From NCBI GenBank assembly GCA_024683485.1, contig JAIKYD010000021.1:1-64000 (forward strand): 64,000 nt of DNA, given 5' to 3'. Position numbers and translations under genes: made by a program. The first letter of the stretch is position 1, and every line of letters starts with the position of its first letter. The stretch is from Saccharofermentans sp. (GTDB lineage Bacteria > Bacillota > Clostridia > Saccharofermentanales > Saccharofermentanaceae). Positions 43,381-52,007 of this stretch are shown piece after piece. The notes beneath the pieces were generated by a model. The model was given only the letters and a program-made list of their open reading frames with translations. It was not told the origin of the DNA and did no database searches.

Positions 43381-44280
43381 ATGTTCATATCAGATAAATG
43401 GAATGATTACGAGCTGCTCTATTGCGGTGGTGGTGAGAAGTATGAGCGTTGGGGAGACGTTACATTAAGACGGCCGGATCCCCAGGCTGTGTGGCCTGTT
43501 ATAAAAAACGGCAAAGAGATCTCCATGGATGAACTTGATAAGCCGTCAGCCCTTTATAACAGGAGTAATACGGGAGGCGGAGCCTGGACAAAACTCAGGA
43601 ATTTCCCGAATACCTGGAATATCAGTTACGATTCACTCGGAAAGAAACTCACTTTTATAATTGAACCTACTGCATTCAAGCACACGGGGCTTTTCCCCGA
43701 GCAGGCTTCCAACTGGGATTTCTGCGGTGATCTGATAGAGAAAGCCAAAACATCAGGGAAGAAGGACATAAAGATCCTGAATCTTTTTGCTTATACAGGT
43801 GCCCAGACACTTGCCTGCAGTGCACACGGAGCGGATGAGGTTGTTCATGTCGATGCTTCAAAGGGCATGATCGCAAGGGCCAAAGAAAACATCAAAGAGA
43901 GCGGTCTTGAAGACCGGTATGTAAGGTTTATTGCTGAAGACTGCAAGAAATTCGTTGAACGTGAGATCAGGCGTGGCCGTAAGTACGACGGCGTAATCAT
44001 GGATCCGCCTTCATATGGCAGAGGACCTTCAGGCGAATTATGGAAGCTTGAAGATTCCTTCTACGACCTTGTAAAACTGTGCTCAAACCTTATTTCCGAT
44101 GATCCTTTGTTCTTTATTGCGAGTTCTTATGCAACCGGAATTACTGCACAGGCTTCCGGACAGATCCTGAATCTTGCGATTCCTGGAGGAAGGGTCGAAG
44201 CAGAAGAACTTATGCTTCCTGTATCAAAGATGAACGCTTATCTTCCTTGCGGTCAGACTGCCAGATGGACTCTAAAGTGA
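43381..44280 (+). CDS. Class I SAM-dependent methyltransferase, RlmI/RlmK-like
   Basis: A 299-residue protein with the SAM-binding motif LNLFAYTGAQTLACSAHGAD (about 136-155), the acidic loop VVHVDASKG, and motif IV DPPSYGRGP. The DPPSY motif and overall length match the catalytic part of 23S rRNA cytosine-C5 or guanine-N7 methyltransferases (RlmI, RlmK). It has no PUA domain at the N-terminus. Its 3' end overlaps the next pseudouridine synthase gene, so the two are probably a pair of rRNA-modifying enzymes. The exact target base is not determined. Confidence 0.85.
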   Translation: MFISDKWNDYELLYCGGGEKYERWGDVTLRRPDPQAVWPVIKNGKEISMDELDKPSALYNRSNTGGGAWTKLRNFPNTWNISYDSLGKKLTFIIEPTAFKHTGLFPEQASNWDFCGDLIEKAKTSGKKDIKILNLFAYTGAQTLACSAHGADEVVHVDASKGMIARAKENIKESGLEDRYVRFIAEDCKKFVEREIRRGRKYDGVIMDPPSYGRGPSGELWKLEDSFYDLVKLCSNLISDDPLFFIASSYATGITAQASGQILNLAIPGGRVEAEELMLPVSKMNAYLPCGQTARWTLK

Positions 44281-44960
44281 AAGATCTTCCCTATGGAGTA
44301 AAGGTCCTTTATGAGGACAATCATATAATAGTTGCGATCAAGCCTGCAGGTGTACTTTCACAGAGTGACGGGAGCAGGAGCCCCGATATGCTGACTGTAC
44401 TTAAAGCATATATCAAAGAAGAATACTCAAAACCCGGTGAAGTCTATCTTGGACTCGTGCACAGGCTTGACAGACCTGTTTCAGGAGTCATGGTTTTCGC
44501 ACGAACGAGCAAGGCGGCATCAAGACTTTCAGAACAGATCCGTAACAGAAGAGTGGAGAAGATCTACAGATGTGTTGTTACAGGTGTTCTTGAAGGAGAA
44601 GGGCGTCTCGAGGATTATATCTGTAAAGATGAAGCCCGGAATATGGTCACTGTGAGTGATACTGAGAAACCAGGCTTTAAGGCATCATGGCTTGATTACA
44701 GGGCTTTGTCCTCAAAGGATGGATTCACGCTTGCAGAAGTGAAGCTCGGCACGGGAAGATCCCACCAGATCAGAGCCCAGATGGCTCATTCAGGTCATCC
44801 CATTGTTGGTGATCAGAAATACGGTTCTTTGGATAAAAGATGTAAGGATATTGCGCTGGAAGCATACAAATTGTCATTTGAACACCCTGTAAAGCGCGAA
44901 AATATAACCTTTGAGGCGCCAGTTCCTGACTGTTTCCCATGGGTTTTGTTCCGGGATTGA
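44265..44960 (+). CDS. Pseudouridine synthase, RluA family
   Basis: A 231-residue enzyme with catalytic Asp69 in LVHRLDRPVSGVMVFA, plus VKLGTGRSHQIRAQMAHSG, both RluA-family signatures. No S4 domain precedes it, so it is of the short RluA/YlyB-like type; the target may be tRNA or rRNA. ATG at 44265 is chosen because it gives the conserved opening; 44247 is possible. It overlaps the methyltransferase gene by 16 bases. No clear terminator follows in the 150-base gap, which holds the ileS promoter. Confidence 0.88.
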   Translation: MDSKVKDLPYGVKVLYEDNHIIVAIKPAGVLSQSDGSRSPDMLTVLKAYIKEEYSKPGEVYLGLVHRLDRPVSGVMVFARTSKAASRLSEQIRNRRVEKIYRCVVTGVLEGEGRLEDYICKDEARNMVTVSDTEKPGFKASWLDYRALSSKDGFTLAEVKLGTGRSHQIRAQMAHSGHPIVGDQKYGSLDKRCKDIALEAYKLSFEHPVKRENITFEAPVPDCFPWVLFRD

Positions 44961-45042
44961 CACATTCCCTGAAAATTCCCTCTGATAGCCCTTTTGAGGA
45001 GTATGTGCGAAAAACATCAGCTCAGCGCCGGTACGTTATTCC

Positions 45043-45072
45043 TTGACTTTGAAGACCGTAAAACCATATAAT
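45043..45072 (+). promoter_or_regulatory. ileS promoter
   Basis: TTGACT (45043-45048), an 18-bp spacer and TATAAT (45067-45072), 38 bases before the ileS start. The leader would be about 30 bases, far too short for a T-box. Confidence 0.7.
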
Positions 45073-45110
45073 TATAACTTGCTATATTTTATATAAAGGT
45101 GAAGCGGTTT

Positions 45111-48100
45111 ATGTACAACAAAGTTTCTAAAGATCTGAATTTTGTAGACAGAGAGAAACAGGTTCTCGAATTCTGGAAAGAAAATGACATCTATAAGAAG
45201 AGCATTGCTCCCAAGGCTGACGGTGCTCCTACTTTTACCCTCTATGACGGTCCTCCGACGGCAAACGGCAAGCCTCATATTGGTCATATTAAAACAAGAG
45301 TAATTAAGGATGTTATCCCGAGATATCATGCTATGAAGGGCGAGACCATCGTCTTTAAGGCAGGTTGGGATACACACGGTCTTCCTGTAGAACTTGAGGT
45401 CGAGAAGGCTTTAGGTATTAACGGCAAGCCTCAGATCGAAGGTTATGGTGTTGAGCCATTTATCAAGAAGTGTAAGGAATCCGTTTGGACATATAAGGAT
45501 CAGTGGGAGCACATGAGTGACCGAGTCGGTTTCTGGGCTGATATGGAGAATCCTTATGTTACTTATGATAACAACTATATCGAGTCCGAATGGTGGGCAT
45601 TAAAGCAGATGTGGGATCAGGATCTCATCTACAAGGGACATAAGATCGTTCCTTATTGCCCGAGATGCGGTACTGCTCTTTCCTCACATGAGGTTGCACA
45701 GGGATATAAGACAGTCAAGGAGAGATCCGCTGTCGTAAGATTCAAGTGTGTCGATGAGGATGCATACATCCTTGCATGGACGACGACACCCTGGACGCTT
45801 CCTTCAAACGTTGCTTTGTGCCTTAACCCCAACGACGAGTATTCAAAGGTAAAAGCCTGCGACGGTTACACATATTATATGGCAACCGCTCTGCTCGATT
45901 CCGTATTGGGCGGTCTTGCCAAGGACGGCGAGAAGGCTTACGAGATCCTCGAATCCTACAAGGGTTCAGATCTTAAGGGCAAGTCCTATGTCGCTCTTTA
46001 TGAGGGTACGGCAAAGGAAGCCGCTAATCAGAAGAAAAAGGCTCATTATACAGTCTGCGATGAGTACGTAACGATGGAAGACGGTACGGGTATCGTTCAC
46101 ATCGCTCCTGCTTTCGGTGAAGATGACGCAAGGGTAGGAAGAAACAATGACCTTCCTATGGTACAGTTCGTTGATACAAGGGGTAACCTCACTGAGGAGA
46201 CTCCTTTTGCCGGCATGTTCGTAAAGGACGCTGATCCTGAGGTATTGAAGGATCTTGATTCAAGAGGACTTCTTTTCTCCGCTCCCAAATTCGAGCACGA
46301 GTATCCGTTCTGCTGGAGATGCGACACACCTCTGATCTATTTCGCAAGATCAACATGGTTCATCGCAATGAGCAAGAAGAGAGATGAGCTCCTCAAGTCC
46401 AACAATATGGTTAACTGGATGCCTGAGACGATCAGGGACGGCCGTATGGGTGACTTCTTAAGAAACGTCATCGACTGGGGTATCTCACGTGAGCGTTACT
46501 GGGGTACACCTCTTCCGGTATGGGAGTGCGAATGCGGTGAGAGACACTGCATCGGTTCCATCGAGGAACTCAAGTCTATGAGTGACGATTGTCCGGATGA
46601 TATCGAGCTCCATAAGCCTTATGTTGATAACGTCCACATCAAGTGTCCCAAGTGCGGCGGCCAGATGAAGAGGGTTACGGAGGTTATCGACTGCTGGTTT
46701 GATTCCGGTTCAATGCCTTTCGCACAGTATCACTATCCTTTCGAGAACAAGGAGTTCTTCGAGACACATTATCCCTGCAACTTCATCTCAGAAGGTATCG
46801 ACCAGACAAGAGGATGGTTCTATTCGCTTATCGCTATATCGACAGTGCTTTTCGGAAGATCACCTTTCGAGAACTGCATCGTCATGGGTATCGTCCAGGA
46901 TAAAGACGGTATCAAGATGAGCAAGCACTTAGGCAATGTTGTCGATCCGTGGGACGTTCTTGATTCACAGGGCGCAGATGCTGCAAGATGGTATTTCTAT
47001 ACCGCAAACCAGCCATGGCTTCCTTCAAGATTCTCCAAAGAGGCTGTTAATGAAGGCATCAAGAAGTTCATCGGAACATATTGGAACACATATGCTTTCT
47101 ATGTAATGTATGCCGATATCGATAATTTCGATCCTACAAAGCATACTCTCGACAAGGCATCTCTGGGCGCAATGGACAGATGGGTGCTTTCACGTCTCAA
47201 TACGCTCATCAAGGTCGTTAACGAGAAGATGGATGCTTACGATATCTCACAGTCCGCGAGACTCATTCAGGACTTTACTGAAGAGCTCTCCAACTGGTAC
47301 GTAAGACGCTGCCGTGACAGATACTGGGGTGCAGAAGAGACGCAGGACAAGGTCAATGCTTACATGACCCTTTATACGGTTCTCGATAACCTCACAAGAC
47401 TCTGTGCTCCGTTCGTTCCTTTCATGACAGAGGAGATCTATCAGAACATCGTCCGTTCCGTTGATAAGAACGCGCCTGAATCAGTACATCTTGCAAAGTA
47501 TCCTGTCGCCGATGAGAGCCTCATCGATGCTAAGCTTGAAGAGGAGATGGAACTCGTACAGCAGATCGTAACACTCGGTCACAGCTGCCGTGAATCCGCT
47601 TCCATCAAGAACCGTCAGCCTCTTTCCGAGATCTATGTAGTATCCGAACTCGGACTTGATGACGAATATAAGCCGATCGTTCTTGACGAGCTCAATATCC
47701 GCAAGATGGAAGTTCTCGCTGATGCTTCAACTCTTGTTGATTACAGTTTCAAGCCTCAGCTCCGTACATGCGGAAGAAAGTTCGGCAAGAACCTGAATGA
47801 TGCTAAGGAGGTTATTGCAAACCTTCCGGGCAAGGAGACTTATGCTGCTCTTAAGGCAGGTTCCGTTAAGATCACCGTTAACGGTGAGGAATATGAGATG
47901 ACAGAGGAAGATTTCCTCATAGAGACAACACAGCCTGAAGGATTCTCAACACAGTCTTCCGGCAATCTTACTGTCTCGATCTCTACAGTCCTTACTGAGG
48001 AACTTATCGAAGACGGTCTTGTAAGAGAGATGATCTCCAAGATCCAGACTCACCGTAAAGAGACTGAAGGTCTTACGGTTACAGACAGGATCATCCTTAA

Positions 48101-48260
48101 GTATGACGGAAACGACAAGCTCGCTGCAGTTATCGAGAAAAAGAAGGATTATCTTGCTTCTGAAGTTTTGGCTGTCGAGATCTCGAACGGTACAGGCGAT
48201 AATTCCAAAGAGTGGAATGTCAATGGCGAGAAGATCACATTCTCCGTCGTAAAGGTTTGA
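45111..48260 (+). CDS. ileS: Isoleucyl-tRNA synthetase (long, KMSKH type)
   Basis: A 1049-residue class I synthetase. The HIGH motif is at 56-59 in PPTANGKPHIGHIKTR. KMSKH stands at 602-606 instead of KMSKS, and the length exceeds the common bacterial form (about 920-940); both features fit the second, eukaryote-like type (IleS2), which is less sensitive to mupirocin in several bacteria. Cys pairs at YCPRCG and CPKCGG suggest zinc sites. The CP1 editing domain and a C-terminal anticodon-binding domain are present. ATG at 45111 has AAAGGTGA 8 bases upstream; the GTG at 45099 is not preferred. Confidence 0.96.
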   Translation: MYNKVSKDLNFVDREKQVLEFWKENDIYKKSIAPKADGAPTFTLYDGPPTANGKPHIGHIKTRVIKDVIPRYHAMKGETIVFKAGWDTHGLPVELEVEKALGINGKPQIEGYGVEPFIKKCKESVWTYKDQWEHMSDRVGFWADMENPYVTYDNNYIESEWWALKQMWDQDLIYKGHKIVPYCPRCGTALSSHEVAQGYKTVKERSAVVRFKCVDEDAYILAWTTTPWTLPSNVALCLNPNDEYSKVKACDGYTYYMATALLDSVLGGLAKDGEKAYEILESYKGSDLKGKSYVALYEGTAKEAANQKKKAHYTVCDEYVTMEDGTGIVHIAPAFGEDDARVGRNNDLPMVQFVDTRGNLTEETPFAGMFVKDADPEVLKDLDSRGLLFSAPKFEHEYPFCWRCDTPLIYFARSTWFIAMSKKRDELLKSNNMVNWMPETIRDGRMGDFLRNVIDWGISRERYWGTPLPVWECECGERHCIGSIEELKSMSDDCPDDIELHKPYVDNVHIKCPKCGGQMKRVTEVIDCWFDSGSMPFAQYHYPFENKEFFETHYPCNFISEGIDQTRGWFYSLIAISTVLFGRSPFENCIVMGIVQDKDGIKMSKHLGNVVDPWDVLDSQGADAARWYFYTANQPWLPSRFSKEAVNEGIKKFIGTYWNTYAFYVMYADIDNFDPTKHTLDKASLGAMDRWVLSRLNTLIKVVNEKMDAYDISQSARLIQDFTEELSNWYVRRCRDRYWGAEETQDKVNAYMTLYTVLDNLTRLCAPFVPFMTEEIYQNIVRSVDKNAPESVHLAKYPVADESLIDAKLEEEMELVQQIVTLGHSCRESASIKNRQPLSEIYVVSELGLDDEYKPIVLDELNIRKMEVLADASTLVDYSFKPQLRTCGRKFGKNLNDAKEVIANLPGKETYAALKAGSVKITVNGEEYEMTEEDFLIETTQPEGFSTQSSGNLTVSISTVLTEELIEDGLVREMISKIQTHRKETEGLTVTDRIILKYDGNDKLAAVIEKKKDYLASEVLAVEISNGTGDNSKEWNVNGEKITFSVVKV

Positions 48261-48268
48261 GGTAATTT

Positions 48269-49000
48269 ATGATAATAGATCTGTTCAGACAGGGACTGAG
48301 CGCGCAGGAGATAGTCTACTATCTCATAATCTTTCTGTTTGCGCTGACACTCTCATTCTCTTTGCATGAGTTTATGCACGCGGCTGTAGCTGTATGGCTG
48401 GGTGACCCGACGCCGAAGAATATGGGAAGACTTACTCTGAATCCTGTAGCTCACGTTGACCCTGTCGGAACATTCCTTCTGCTTCTCGCAGGATTTGGCT
48501 GGGGAAAGCCGGTCATGTATAACCCCACTAATCTTCACAGGTTCAAGAGCCGCAGATTGATGAATATCATGGTCCATCTGGCAGGGGTTACCGGCAATTT
48601 CCTGCTGGCTTTGGTATCTAATATCCTTTTCCTGCTTTTTGCAGCGCTTCAGATCAAGTTTCCGGGAGCGGCAACTGTTCTGCGTGCACTTACGGATGCT
48701 TTCAGTTACACTTATGCATTCTCGATGATGCTTCTTGCATTCAATCTCTTGCCTATACCTCCGCTCGACGGATTCCATGTTCTTGAGGAGCTTCTTCCTT
48801 ATAAGGTCAGGAGTTCAAATTTTTACCGTAAGTTTGAACGTTTTTCACCATATATTATTTGGATAGTTTTTATCGCGAGCACAGTCTCTCGGATATCGAT
48901 CCTTGGTTATGTTATCAATGCTATCGAGAAACCTTTTGAGTTCATCATAAGTATTATCTGCATGCCGCTCTATATGCTTTTCCAGATGATAGGACTTTAA
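48269..49000 (+). CDS. Site-2 protease family (M50) membrane metalloprotease
   Basis: A 243-residue membrane protein with the zinc-binding HEFMH (33-37) in the first third and the third ligand in NLLPIPPLDGFHVLEELLP (the NPxPxxDG-type motif). Four to five hydrophobic segments are seen. This is the short M50B type without a PDZ domain, whose substrates are mostly unknown. It starts 8 bases after ileS and ends 4 bases before scpA. The position before scpA-scpB is common in Firmicutes. Confidence 0.9.
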   Translation: MIIDLFRQGLSAQEIVYYLIIFLFALTLSFSLHEFMHAAVAVWLGDPTPKNMGRLTLNPVAHVDPVGTFLLLLAGFGWGKPVMYNPTNLHRFKSRRLMNIMVHLAGVTGNFLLALVSNILFLLFAALQIKFPGAATVLRALTDAFSYTYAFSMMLLAFNLLPIPPLDGFHVLEELLPYKVRSSNFYRKFERFSPYIIWIVFIASTVSRISILGYVINAIEKPFEFIISIICMPLYMLFQMIGL

Positions 49001-49004
49001 TTGT

Positions 49005-49763
49005 ATGACAGGTCAAGCGGTAAAGCCGGAGATTAAGCTCAGACAGTTCGAAGGCCCTTTGGACCTGCTCCTGCATCTTATCGAAAAGAATGATGTCGAT
49101 ATCTATGACATACCGATAAGCACTATAACCGCGCAGTATATGGACTATATCGAATCGATGAAAGAGTTCGATATGGAACTGGCTTCTGATTTTCTTGTAA
49201 TGGGTGCTACCCTTGTATCAATAAAATCAAGAATGATGCTCCCGGGTATGCAGGCCGCACTTGGTTCAGGAGAAAATGCAGCTGATCCCAGGGAGGAACT
49301 GGTTATTTCCCTTATGAGATATAAGAGGTGCAGGATTTTCGCTTCTGACCTTAAAGAAAGAAGGGAAAAGTACGATGGTGCCAGATTCCGCTATGCTTCC
49401 ACTGCAAAACAGCTGGGAATAACTATAGCTCCGGCGGAGCAGGCTTTTTCTGTTGACGAATTCAACGATGCTGTTGCCACCATCAATGAACGCAATGAGA
49501 TGCGTTTCACCGATATCACAGCAAAGATCAAGCATATCTTAAGAAAAGACAAACTCTCGGTTAAGGAGAGGATAAAGTCTATATGGCGTTCGATTACAGG
49601 CAAGGGAAAGATCCTTCTGAGCAGTCTTTTCACCAAAAAGACTGAGAAGATGGATAAGGTCGTAAGTTTCCTCGCGGTGCTCGAACTTGTCAGAGACAAT
49701 AAGATAACGGCCGAACAGGACAGGAACTTCGGTGAGATCTCTATTGAAGAGAAGAAGATCTGA
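49005..49763 (+). CDS. scpA: Segregation and condensation protein A
   Basis: A 252-residue kleisin. The opening IKLRQFEGPLDLLLHLIEKN and DIYDIPISTITAQYMDYI are diagnostic. The C-terminal winged helix with VVSFLAVLELVRDNKITAEQ binds the SMC head. Together with ScpB and SMC it compacts and segregates the chromosome. smc is not in this window. Confidence 0.96.
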   Translation: MTGQAVKPEIKLRQFEGPLDLLLHLIEKNDVDIYDIPISTITAQYMDYIESMKEFDMELASDFLVMGATLVSIKSRMMLPGMQAALGSGENAADPREELVISLMRYKRCRIFASDLKERREKYDGARFRYASTAKQLGITIAPAEQAFSVDEFNDAVATINERNEMRFTDITAKIKHILRKDKLSVKERIKSIWRSITGKGKILLSSLFTKKTEKMDKVVSFLAVLELVRDNKITAEQDRNFGEISIEEKKI

Positions 49764-49780
49764 TATAAGGACTTATAGAT

Positions 49781-50449
49781 ATGGAAGATGATTTTAAAGT
49801 AACAGCGCAGGAACTGCCGGCAGCAATCGAATCGATCCTTTTTGTATCGGGTGATCCGGTCTCGTTGGACAAGCTCTCTGATATCCTTAATTGTTCGAAA
49901 AACGCTGTTGCCGAGGCCATGAAGTCTCTCGTGGACAGATACTCCTCGAATCCGTGGAGCGGACTTGAGATAAGAAGGACAGAAGATTCTTATGCCATAA
50001 TGACAAGATCTTCGCAGAAGAAGATCCTTGACAGAATGTTCGGTCCGAGACAGACTCCGCCTCTTTCGCAGGCTTCTTATGAGACTCTGGCAGTTATAGC
50101 CTATAACCAGCCTTGTACCAGAGCACAGGTTGAGCTTGTAAGAGGTGTATCGTCAGACTCTATCATCTCGAGGCTGCTGGACAGAGGCTGGATCGAGGAA
50201 GCAGGCAATCTTGATGCACCCGGAAGGCCATCACTGTTCAAAACATCCAAGAAGTTTCTTACCGAATTCGGTATCGAATCAGTAAGGGATCTGCCGCCGC
50301 TTGAACTTATGAGTTATCAGACCATAAGAGATATGGAGGATTCCCTCAAGGAAGCAGCCGGCGGAGAGGATAAGCAGATCTCAATCGAGAGCATCATGAA
50401 TCCTGCCAAAGAAGATGAGGAAGGTGCTGAGGATGACGGGAACGCTTGA
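49781..50449 (+). CDS. scpB: Segregation and condensation protein B
   Basis: A 222-residue ScpB with two winged-helix domains: AAIESILFVSGDPVSLDKLS and SQASYETLAVIAYNQPCTRA, then SIISRLLDRGWIEEAGNLDA. It dimerises on ScpA. The C-terminal acidic tail is typical. It starts 17 bases after scpA and overlaps the next gene by 17 bases. Confidence 0.96.
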   Translation: MEDDFKVTAQELPAAIESILFVSGDPVSLDKLSDILNCSKNAVAEAMKSLVDRYSSNPWSGLEIRRTEDSYAIMTRSSQKKILDRMFGPRQTPPLSQASYETLAVIAYNQPCTRAQVELVRGVSSDSIISRLLDRGWIEEAGNLDAPGRPSLFKTSKKFLTEFGIESVRDLPPLELMSYQTIRDMEDSLKEAAGGEDKQISIESIMNPAKEDEEGAEDDGNA

Positions 50450-51320
50450 ACTTATTGAGAATGCTGTCTCGAAAATGAGCAAAGGCCATAAGGCCATAGC
50501 TAACTTCATTCTTGAATCATATGATAAAGCGGCATACATGACTGCTGCAAAGCTTGGTGAAGAAGTCGGAGTTTCTGAATCAACAGTAGTAAGATTCACC
50601 ACCGAATTGGGATTTGAAGGTTATCCTGAGTTCCAGAAGGCTTTGCAGGAGGACCTTAAGTCCAAACTCACATCTGTTCAGAGACTGGGGCTTACCGAGA
50701 AATTCGAGAGTGACAGTGAAGCGTTGAGGGCTGTTGTTGCCCAGGATATTTCAAATCTCAGAGAATCTCTTAATTCCATTGACGAGAAGGAGTTTGACAA
50801 GGCTGTTAATTCGATTCTTGGTGCCAGGAAAATATACATCATGGGTATCAGGGCATCGGCTCCTTTGTCTGAGTTCATGCACTTTTATATGACATTGCTT
50901 TTTGATGATGTTGTTCTTGTAAGGAGTACATGTACGAATGAGCTCTTCGAGCAGATCATGCCTATAGGAAAAGGTGATGTCATGATCGGTATATCATTCC
51001 CGAGATATTCGGCAAGAACCATCAACTCAATGGGATATGCAAAGGATAAGGGTGCGACAATAATCGCCATTACAGATAAGGACGATACGGCGATGACTGA
51101 GTATGCCGATATCAAGCTTTTCGCGAAATCCTCGATGGCATCATTCGTTGATTCGCTGACGGCACCGCTGTCTTTGATAAATGCATTGCTTGTCTCGCTT
51201 GGAATGCACAGGAAAGAACACATTCAGTCTTCTCTCGAGTCTTTGGAGACATTATGGTCACAGTACCGTGTCTATGAGACGGGGAGAGACAGAAATACTG
51301 AAGAAGGAGATATTTTATAA
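50433..51320 (+). CDS. MurR/RpiR-family transcriptional regulator
   Basis: A 295-residue regulator with an N-terminal RpiR helix-turn-helix (MTAAKLGEEVGVSESTVVRF, about 33-52) and a C-terminal SIS sugar-phosphate-binding domain (about 125-265, with ILGARKIYIMGIRASAPLSE and IGISFPRYSARTI). Such proteins sense phosphosugars. ATG at 50433 is chosen because AGGAAGG is 8 bases upstream, inside scpB; the ATG at 50415 is too close to scpB features. It lies within a chromosome-segregation and nucleotide operon rather than next to sugar genes, so its target is not obvious. Confidence 0.87.
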   Translation: MTGTLELIENAVSKMSKGHKAIANFILESYDKAAYMTAAKLGEEVGVSESTVVRFTTELGFEGYPEFQKALQEDLKSKLTSVQRLGLTEKFESDSEALRAVVAQDISNLRESLNSIDEKEFDKAVNSILGARKIYIMGIRASAPLSEFMHFYMTLLFDDVVLVRSTCTNELFEQIMPIGKGDVMIGISFPRYSARTINSMGYAKDKGATIIAITDKDDTAMTEYADIKLFAKSSMASFVDSLTAPLSLINALLVSLGMHRKEHIQSSLESLETLWSQYRVYETGRDRNTEEGDIL

Positions 51321-51332
51321 AGGAGAATTATT

Positions 51333-52007
51333 ATGGGAATCTATCAGATCGCAATAGACGGACCTTCAGGATCAGGCAAGAGTACGCTTGCCAAAGGCAT
51401 CGCCAAAGAACTCGGCATTATGTATCTTGATACAGGTGCAATGTACAGAACCTGCGCGGTTGCTTCCATCAAAAGAGGCATCAATCCCAAGAATCCTGAT
51501 TCTGTAAAGAAGATGATGGATGATGTAAAGATAGAGGTTGAATTCGTTGACGGAGTCCAGCATATGATCCTTGACGGTGAGGATGTGACAGGTGAACTCA
51601 GAACACCACAAACATCAATTGCCGCTTCGGATATCTCAGCTCTTCCTTTTGTCAGGGCCGCTATGGTATCACTTCAAAGAGAAATAGCAAAGAACCAGAC
51701 TTTCGTCCTTGATGGAAGGGATATTGCTTCAGTGGTGCTTCCTGATGCGAAATATAAATTCTTTGTCGTCTGTGCTCCCGAGGTAAGGGCTGAGAGAAGA
51801 CTTGCAGAACTTGAAGCAGCCGGTGACCACTCACAGACATATGAGGAAGTTTTAAGAGATATTAAATACAGGGATGAACAGGACTCCACGAGAGCTGCGT
51901 CACCATTAGTCCAGGTCCCCGAGGCCATTGTAGTTGATACAGGAAAATACGATATTGACGGAACAAGAGCTTTTGTCATAAGCCATTTGGACGAAGAGGA
52001 TAAATGA
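51333..52007 (+). CDS. cmk: Cytidylate kinase
   Basis: A 224-residue P-loop kinase that phosphorylates CMP and dCMP. It has IAIDGPSGSGKSTLAKGIA (P-loop 10-17), YLDTGAMYR, and LDGRDIASVVLPDAKYKFF. AAAGGAG lies upstream. Its stop overlaps the ATG of ispH-rpsA (ATGA), so the genes are translationally coupled; the cmk-ispH-rpsA order is the one seen in Clostridia. Confidence 0.97.
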   Translation: MGIYQIAIDGPSGSGKSTLAKGIAKELGIMYLDTGAMYRTCAVASIKRGINPKNPDSVKKMMDDVKIEVEFVDGVQHMILDGEDVTGELRTPQTSIAASDISALPFVRAAMVSLQREIAKNQTFVLDGRDIASVVLPDAKYKFFVVCAPEVRAERRLAELEAAGDHSQTYEEVLRDIKYRDEQDSTRAASPLVQVPEAIVVDTGKYDIDGTRAFVISHLDEEDK

